Assembly (NCBI GenBank): GCA_035551355.1 | Contig: DASZNF010000062.1 | Span: 1-10,757 of the forward strand | Origin: DATATV01 sp035551355 | Lineage (GTDB): Bacteria; Actinomycetota; Actinomycetes; Mycobacteriales; Pseudonocardiaceae | Length of the DNA: 10,757 nucleotides | Direction: 5' to 3' | The notes under the pieces: generated by a model | Databases searched by the model: none | The model's input: only the letters and a program-made list of their open reading frames with translations | What the model was told of the DNA's origin: nothing | Shown: in pieces, positions 6,822 to 10,757 of the stretch | Position numbering within the stretch: position 1 is the first letter of the stretch | How the letters are laid out: each line of letters begins with the position of its first letter | Position numbers and translations under genes: made by a program

Positions 6822-7703
6822 CTATCCGGCCCGCCGTACCTGGGCCGGGGTCGCGCCGAGCCGGGCCCGCAGCACCCGGCTGAGGTGTTCCTGGTGGGAG
6901 AACCCGCAGGCGGCGGCGATCTGCGCGATCGGAAGGCGGCCGGCTCGCAGCAACCGGCAGGCCTGTTCTACCCGCAGCGCGATCAGATACTGGTGCGGCG
7001 CCACCCCGGTGCCGGCCCGGAACCGGCGGGCGAACTGGCTCACGCTCAGCCCGGTCGCGGCGGCCAGTTCGGTCAGCGGCAGCGGCTCGGCCAGCCGGTC
7101 GGTCATCAGCTCCCGCACCTCGGCCAGCTGGCGCGCCGAAAGGGCGGCCGCTGGCCCCGCGCGCCGCTCGGCCCCACGGGCCACGCTGTGCCTGCGGGCC
7201 AGATGCGCGGCCAGCAACCCGCCCAGGTGGTCGACATAGGTACGCCCGGCCGGTTCCCAGCGCCGCACCACCCCGTCCAGGGTCAGCAGCAGCTGCTCCA
7301 GCAGGGGATCGGCGGTGCCCAGTTCCTCGGCCAGTTCCACCGGCCGGTCAGTCTCGGTGGCCTCCTGCACGATCGCGTCCGGCAGGTAGGCGTGCACCGT
7401 GTCCAGCTCGCCGCCCAGCTCAACCGCCAGGTCCCGGCCCGCCGGGTGCAGGAACAACCCGCCCGCGGGAATCCGCCCGGCCGCGGTCAGCCGTCGCCGC
7501 CCCCGGCGCACGGTCACCGGCCCGGACAGGTGCAGGATCAGCACGTGCGTGCCTGCCGCGGCGAAGTTGGCCTGGTAGGGCAGTTCGTGCTGGGTGGACA
7601 GGTAGAGCCGGTCCCAGCCCAGCCCGCGGCTGGTGCGCTCCGGCCGGATCCACGGCTGGCGCAGGATGCCGTTGGTATCGCGCAGCCCCAGCTCGACCGG
7701 CAC
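6822..7703 (-). CDS. AraC-family transcriptional regulator
   Basis: This is a 293-residue DNA-binding regulator. The N-terminal part (about 1-170) is a cupin-like sensor region with no clear family signature (LPYQANFAAAGTHVLILHLSGPVTVRRG, GGLFLHPAG). The C-terminal 105 residues are the AraC double helix-turn-helix: LPLTELAAATGLSVSQFARRF with LRVEQACRLL, then LPIAQIAAACGFSHQEHLSRVLRARLGATPAQVRR, the classic second motif. Two GTG starts are possible. The GTG at 7703 has GGAGGG eight bases upstream, an ideal spacing, while the GTG at 7712 overlaps that ribosome site, so 7703 is preferred. The gene sits immediately upstream of the fusion gene on the same strand, which makes it the best candidate regulator of the pathway, probably an activator answering to a pathway aromatic. 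The ligand cannot be read from sequence. Confidence 0.9.
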   Translation of the reverse strand: MPVELGLRDTNGILRQPWIRPERTSRGLGWDRLYLSTQHELPYQANFAAAGTHVLILHLSGPVTVRRGRRRLTAAGRIPAGGLFLHPAGRDLAVELGGELDTVHAYLPDAIVQEATETDRPVELAEELGTADPLLEQLLLTLDGVVRRWEPAGRTYVDHLGGLLAAHLARRHSVARGAERRAGPAAALSARQLAEVRELMTDRLAEPLPLTELAAATGLSVSQFARRFRAGTGVAPHQYLIALRVEQACRLLRAGRLPIAQIAAACGFSHQEHLSRVLRARLGATPAQVRRAG

Positions 7704-7733
7704 GGCGATCACCCTCCCTCGGCGGTGAGGTCA

Positions 7734-7818
7734 GGTCGCCAGTGTAGATCCGCGCCGGTGGGGCTGGGCGTCAGCGTGGATCCGCGCCAGTGGGGCTGGG
7801 CGTCAGCGTGGATCGGCT
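7734..7818 (-). promoter_or_regulatory. Upstream control region of the AraC-type gene
   Basis: Three 21-bp elements of the form GGGCGTC-N6-GATCCGCG start at 7734, 7766 and 7798 (the first as GGTCGCC, the last ending GATCGGCT), 32 bases apart. Inside the element nearest the gene, the - strand reads TACACT (7746-7741), a TAnnnT -10 box that would give a leader of about 30 bases. There is no good -35 box. Candidate autoregulatory sites of the AraC protein; inference from position and repetition. Confidence 0.45.
7744..7817. repeat. 32-bp tandem direct repeat, two copies plus a partial third
   Basis: The unit at 7744-7775 is repeated at 7776-7807 with two differences (GTAGATCC/GTGGATCC and GCCGG/GCCAG). 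The first bases of a third copy follow at 7808-7817, ending four bases before the response-regulator stop. The 32-bp period is close to three DNA helical turns, so any bound proteins would face the same side. The array fills the upstream region of the AraC-type gene. Confidence 0.9.
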
Positions 7819-7820
7819 GC

Positions 7821-8471
7821 TCAGACCGGCTCGGGGCGCTTGCGCCGGGTCGCGTACACCGCGGCCTCGGTGCGCCGCTCGAAGCCCAGCTTGTGCAGCA
7901 GCGAGGACACGTAGTTCTTCACGGTCTTCTCGGCCAGGAACAGCTTGGCCGCGATCTGCCGGTTGGTCAGCCCGTCGGCGATCAGGTCCAGCACCCGGCG
8001 CTCCTGCGGGGACAACTGCTGGTAACGCGGGTCCGGCCGGCCCCAGTCGCCGCGCAGCCGGCCCATCACGGTCGCGGTGAGCTGGGCGTCCAGCAGTGAG
8101 CCGCCGTCGGCCACGGTGCGCACCGCGGACACCAGGTCGGTGCCGGTGACCTGCTTGAGCATGTACCCGGCCGCACCCGCCATGATCGCGCCGAACAGCG
8201 CCTCGTCGTCGGAGTAGGAGGTGAGCATCAGGCAGGCGGGTGGCCGGTCCAGCATGGAGCGGATCTCGCGGCACACCGACACGCCCTCGCCGTCGGGCAG
8301 CCGCACGTCCAGGATCGCCACGTCCGGGCGGGCCATGGGGATGCGCACCATCGCCTCGGCCACCGTGCCCGCCTCGTCGACCACCCGGATGCCGGGGTCC
8401 GCGGTGAGCACCGCGCGCAGGCCCTTGCGCACCACTTCGTGGTCGTCGAGCAGGAAAACCGAAATCGTCAT
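7821..8471 (-). CDS. NarL/LuxR-family response regulator, DevR (DosR)-like
   Basis: This 216-residue two-component response regulator has the receiver domain at 1-120: acidic pair D9-D10, phosphoacceptor D55 in AILDVRLPDG, conserved T84 (MLTSYSDDEA) and K106 (GYMLK). The LuxR-type helix-turn-helix is at about 148-205 (LSPQERRVLDLIADGLTNRQIAAKLFLAEKTVKNYVSSLLHKLG). The sequence follows M. tuberculosis DevR/DosR closely in both domains, including EGLTN-type and AEKTVKNYVS segments that contact DNA. The ATG at 8471 overlaps the stop of the kinase gene (ATGA), so kinase and regulator are coupled. All key phosphorylation residues are present. It probably binds GGGAC-type palindromes; a candidate box lies upstream of the PNPOx-fold gene. 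Targets are otherwise unknown. Confidence 0.93.
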   Translation of the reverse strand: MTISVFLLDDHEVVRKGLRAVLTADPGIRVVDEAGTVAEAMVRIPMARPDVAILDVRLPDGEGVSVCREIRSMLDRPPACLMLTSYSDDEALFGAIMAGAAGYMLKQVTGTDLVSAVRTVADGGSLLDAQLTATVMGRLRGDWGRPDPRYQQLSPQERRVLDLIADGLTNRQIAAKLFLAEKTVKNYVSSLLHKLGFERRTEAAVYATRRKRPEPV

Positions 8472-10063
8472 CGAGGTACTCCCCAGACAGGTTCGGTCGG
8501 CGCCACCCGCAGGGGCACCGTCCAGCACAAACTCGTTCCGCCGTTCGGCATATCGCTGATGACCAAGGTTCCGTTCCACCGCGTCGCCCGATCGGTCATA
8601 TTGGCCAGGCCGCTGCGCCGATCCTGTTCCGGCGGAATGCCGACGCCGTTGTCGGTGATCAGCAGAACCAGTTCGCTGCCCCGGGAATCCGCGCTCACCT
8701 CCACCGCGACCGCGCTGGCCCTGGCGTGTCTGGCCACATTGGACAGTGCCTCGCGCAGCGTGGCCAGCAGGTCGGCCCGGATCGGCTCGGGCACCGCGGC
8801 CTCCAGCGGCCCGTCGAAGCCGATGCGCGGTTCCACGCCCAGCGCGGGCGCGGCCTCGTGCGCCACCCCCAGCAGTTCGGTGCGCAACCCGACCGGGCCG
8901 GGACTGGTGGCCTGCAAGGAGAAGATCGTGTTGCGCATGTCCTTGATGGTGCGGTCGATGTCGGCCACCAGCCCGGCCACCCGGTCGGCCTTTGCCTTGG
9001 TGGCCACCAGCCGGCCCAGCCCCTGCAGGCCCAGCCCGACCGAGAACAGCCGCTGCACCACCAGATCGTGCAGGTCGCGGGCGATCCGGTCGCGGTCGGA
9101 GAGCACGGCCAGCCGTTCCCGGTCGTGCTCGGCGGCGGCGAAGGCCAGCACCAGCGCGGCCTGCCCGGCGAAATTCCGCACCAGGTCGATCTCGGTGCGG
9201 TCGAACGGCGGCTCCCCGGCAAACCGGGACACCACCAGAACCCCGAGGGACTCGTCCCGGTTCATCAACGGCGCGAACACCGTGGAGTCCAGGTCCCGCA
9301 CCCGGGGCGAGACGTCCAGCCCGGTGCGGTCGGCCCAGGACTGGATGCCCGGCCCGATCCGCCTGCGCACCACCGTCCGCCCGGTGCGGTAGGCGGTGCC
9401 GGTGGCCGTGCCCTGCAGGCCGACCACCCGGCCGGTGAACGGATCGGGGTGCAGGTTGAGCCCGTCCACCACCTCGTAGGCCAGCCGGTCCAGGTCGGCC
9501 GGGCCGGGCAGCGCGATCGCGGTGACCGCGGCCGAGGAGACCGCGCGGGCCCGCTCGGCCACCAGCCGCAGGGTCTCGGCCGGTGCGGTGCCGGACAGCA
9601 GCGCGCTGGTCACGTCCTGCGAGGCCTGCAGCCACTGCTCCCGCTGGCGGGTCCGTTCGAACCGGGTGGCGTTGTCCACGGCGACGCCGGCCCCCTCGGC
9701 CAGCGCGCCGATCAACCGCTCCGCGTCCGGTCCGAACGCCGAACCGCCGGCCAGGTAGAGGTGCGCGAACCGGGTGTCCCGCACCAGGATCGGCGTGCCC
9801 AGATACCCGCGGCCGCCGATGACGCCCCGCCCGGTGGGCAGCGCGCCGGCCCGTTCGTGGGCGGCGACCGGCTCGCCCAGCTGGATCAGCTCGGCCTGGG
9901 CGGCGTCCGGACCGAGCATGCGCAGCGCGGCGTAGTCCGCGTCGAGCAGATCCCGGCCGACCCGCACGATGCGCCGCAGCAGCTCGGGCAGGCAGCCCTC
10001 GGCCGCCACCCCGAGCAGCCCGTCCACCAGTCCGGGGGTTTTCGACACATCCGTGTCGTCCAT
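8468..10063 (-). CDS. GAF-GAF sensor histidine kinase, DevS (DosS)-like
   Basis: This 531-residue cytoplasmic kinase has no membrane segment. The order is a first GAF domain (about 25-135), a second GAF domain (about 155-312), a HisKA_3 dimerisation/phosphoacceptor segment (DRDRIARDLHDLVVQRLF, phospho-His H332) and a HATPase domain with N box REALSNVARHA (437-447), DNGVGIP (471-477) and SGLANM (484-489). The architecture and the H-box sequence match DevS/DosS and DosT. It differs in the first GAF domain: GRGVIG (78-83) and YLGTPI (87-92) are only three residues apart, whereas in DosS/DosT, as I remember them, about 30 residues containing the haem-ligating His lie between these blocks. Haem sensing is therefore unlikely and the signal is unknown. 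ATG 10063 is preferred over a TTG one codon upstream; the ribosome site is weak. It is followed without a gap by its response regulator. Confidence 0.93.
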   Translation of the reverse strand: MDDTDVSKTPGLVDGLLGVAAEGCLPELLRRIVRVGRDLLDADYAALRMLGPDAAQAELIQLGEPVAAHERAGALPTGRGVIGGRGYLGTPILVRDTRFAHLYLAGGSAFGPDAERLIGALAEGAGVAVDNATRFERTRQREQWLQASQDVTSALLSGTAPAETLRLVAERARAVSSAAVTAIALPGPADLDRLAYEVVDGLNLHPDPFTGRVVGLQGTATGTAYRTGRTVVRRRIGPGIQSWADRTGLDVSPRVRDLDSTVFAPLMNRDESLGVLVVSRFAGEPPFDRTEIDLVRNFAGQAALVLAFAAAEHDRERLAVLSDRDRIARDLHDLVVQRLFSVGLGLQGLGRLVATKAKADRVAGLVADIDRTIKDMRNTIFSLQATSPGPVGLRTELLGVAHEAAPALGVEPRIGFDGPLEAAVPEPIRADLLATLREALSNVARHARASAVAVEVSADSRGSELVLLITDNGVGIPPEQDRRSGLANMTDRATRWNGTLVISDMPNGGTSLCWTVPLRVAPTEPVWGVPR

Positions 10064-10116
10064 CAATCAGTCACCGTCCAGCCCCGTTGAGGTGTTCGGT
10101 GAACTGACCGTTTTCG

Positions 10117-10473
10117 TTACTCCGGATGGTCCATTCCGGATTTTTCCCGCAACCGCCAGCCCTGGACCAGCTCGATCCGAATCGCCAGCCCGGCGGCCCG
10201 GCCGAGCACCACGACGAACCAGCCGTCGACGGCGTCCGGGGTGAACGAGTCGACCTCGAGCGCGAGCACCGCGTCGGGCGTGTCGGTGATCGGGCCGACG
10301 CCGGAGACCGGTTGCAGCATCAGCAGATCGTCCCGCAGCGTGAAGCGCACGGGCCGGACCGCGGGCAGCGCCCGATCCGTGAACACGACCCGGCCGATGT
10401 GCGCGGTAATGAGCAGATCAAGACATTCCGCGCGCTCGAGTGTTTCCACCCTGGTCGAATCAACCATACGCAT
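10117..10473 (-). CDS. Small pyridoxamine 5'-phosphate oxidase-fold protein
   Basis: This 118-residue protein has the split-barrel flavin-binding fold of the PNPOx-like family. ECLDLLITAHIGRVVFTDRALPAVRPVRF near the N-terminus is the standard start of these actinobacterial proteins (helix, then GRVVFTD and P..RPV strands), followed by AVLALEVDSF and GWFVVVLGRA. Members bind FMN or F420, but the reaction here cannot be named. It is somewhat shorter than the usual 130-150 residues; the C-terminal end (MDHPE) is brief but no break is visible. The ATG at 10473 has AGGTGAGG five bases upstream; ATG 10467 is an alternative. The next gene, the kinase, starts 53 bases downstream on the same strand, so they may form one operon. 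Small PNPOx-fold proteins occur in DevR/DosR regulons of mycobacteria, which fits this neighbourhood. Confidence 0.85.
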   Translation of the reverse strand: MRMVDSTRVETLERAECLDLLITAHIGRVVFTDRALPAVRPVRFTLRDDLLMLQPVSGVGPITDTPDAVLALEVDSFTPDAVDGWFVVVLGRAAGLAIRIELVQGWRLREKSGMDHPE

Positions 10474-10522
10474 TCATGCCTCACCTGTGCGGATTTCCGT
10501 TCCACGGTGCCGTCGGCCCGCG

Positions 10523-10549
10523 GTACCCGGTAGAGCCGAAGTACCCGGT
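10523..10549. repeat. Short direct repeat GTACCCGGT, two copies
   Basis: GTACCCGGT occurs at 10523-10531 and again at 10541-10549, 18 bases apart, in the non-coding stretch before the PNPOx-fold gene and next to the DevR-box-like palindrome. This could be a paired binding site for an unknown regulator or chance in GC-rich DNA. Confidence 0.4.
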
Positions 10550-10573
10550 GTCTTCGCTTCGGGCCCGGAAATA

Positions 10574-10585
10574 GGTCTTTCGGCC
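10574..10585. promoter_or_regulatory. DevR/DosR box-like palindrome upstream of the PNPOx-fold gene
   Basis: GGTCTTTCGGCC matches the DosR core GGACTWWAGTCC at 9 of 12 positions, including the GG-C...G-CC bases that are most conserved. It lies inside a longer imperfect inverted repeat (10561-10586, GGGCC...GGCCC). A weak -10-like TACTTC (10543-10538, - strand) is about 39 bases further towards the gene, a spacing that suits activation. The response regulator two genes downstream is the obvious candidate to bind it. Confidence 0.4.
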
Positions 10586-10694
10586 CAGGAGATTACGCTG
10601 GTCAGTAGTCAGGAAAAGGATTACCCACAGTCGGCGTGGCAGTCGCGGGCCGCTGTTCCCAGCTGATTGAGTCAAGGAGGGCTACGCCCAGGCG

Positions 10695-10757
10695 GTGGCG
10701 ATCAACGCGATGGGGGACGGGCTGACCGGGAGCGGGCCCGGCCGCCCACGCGAGGCG
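10695..10757 (+). CDS. Possible start of a + strand gene running off the window
   Basis: From 10671 to the window end one + frame has G or C at the third position of every codon, the local signature of coding DNA. An in-frame TGA (10668-10670) precedes it. AAGGAGG at 10674-10680 could be the ribosome site, followed 14 bases later by GTG (10695), with ATG at 10710 as an alternative. Only about 21 residues are visible (VAINAMGDGLTGSGPGRP...), too few to recognise. It would be divergent from the PNPOx-fold gene. Low confidence. Confidence 0.25.
   Translation, partial: MAINAMGDGLTGSGPGRPREA

Noticed and set aside
7744..7817. Tandem repeats as a CRISPR array
   Set aside because: The 32-bp units abut directly with no spacers, there are only two full copies, and no cas genes are nearby.
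9636..10066. TTG at 10066 as the kinase start
   Set aside because: An ATG follows directly at 10063 and neither has a better ribosome site, so the ATG is the simpler choice.
10121..10140. Imperfect palindrome TCCGGATGG-T-CCATTCCGGA as a terminator after the PNPOx-fold gene
   Set aside because: It lies inside the last codons of the gene, has a bulge and no T-tract, and the kinase gene follows within 53 bases on the same strand. It could weaken read-through, but evidence is thin.

Overview
This window comes from a high-GC Gram-positive actinomycete. By eye, G+C is about 70 % and nearly every codon in the real genes ends in G or C. The gene families (a DevS/DevR-type two-component pair, a small pyridoxamine-phosphate-oxidase-fold protein, a TfdB-type FAD hydroxylase and an AraC regulator) would suit the Pseudonocardiales or their relatives. 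That placement is inference; no rRNA or other marker gene is present.

Layout. On the + strand, 1-2497, is the downstream part of an ABC importer operon of the nitrate/sulfonate/taurine type: the end of the ATPase, the permease (ATGA overlap) and a lipoprotein substrate-binding protein. A perfect 16-bp hairpin at 2532-2575 separates it from everything else. From 2596 to 10473 all genes lie on the - strand. In order of transcription they are: a small PNPOx-fold protein, a GAF-GAF histidine kinase, its NarL/DevR-type response regulator (ATGA overlap with the kinase), an AraC-family regulator, a maleylacetate reductase/hydroxyquinol 1,2-dioxygenase fusion protein, a TfdB-like FAD monooxygenase (ATGA overlap with the fusion), and a small SnoaL/NTF2-like protein.

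How the genes work together. The monooxygenase, dioxygenase and reductase match the three enzymes of the resorcinol (1,3-dihydroxybenzene) route: phenol or resorcinol to hydroxyquinol, ring cleavage to maleylacetate, then reduction to 3-oxoadipate. The same three activities form the rolHMD set of Corynebacterium glutamicum. Here the last two are fused into one 641-residue polypeptide. The AraC regulator just upstream is the obvious candidate controller. A 21-bp motif (GGSCGTC-N6-GATCCRCG, with variations) occurs three times at 32-bp spacing in front of the araC-type gene and once, at the -35 position, in front of the fusion gene. The SnoaL-like gene has its own consensus promoter (TTGACA-N17-TAATCT), whose -35 element overlaps the stop codon of the hydroxylase gene. 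GGAAC-N4-GTTCC-type palindromes lie in its spacer and at its predicted start point. The convergent ABC importer may take up the aromatic substrate, but nothing in the sequence proves this.

The kinase/regulator pair resembles mycobacterial DevS/DevR (DosS/DosR), and a DevR-box-like palindrome lies upstream of the PNPOx-fold gene. However, the stretch of the first GAF domain that carries the haem ligand in DosS/DosT appears to be missing, so this kinase probably senses something other than haem-bound gas. The last 280 bases hold the upstream region of the PNPOx-fold gene and possibly the first codons of a + strand gene that runs off the window.
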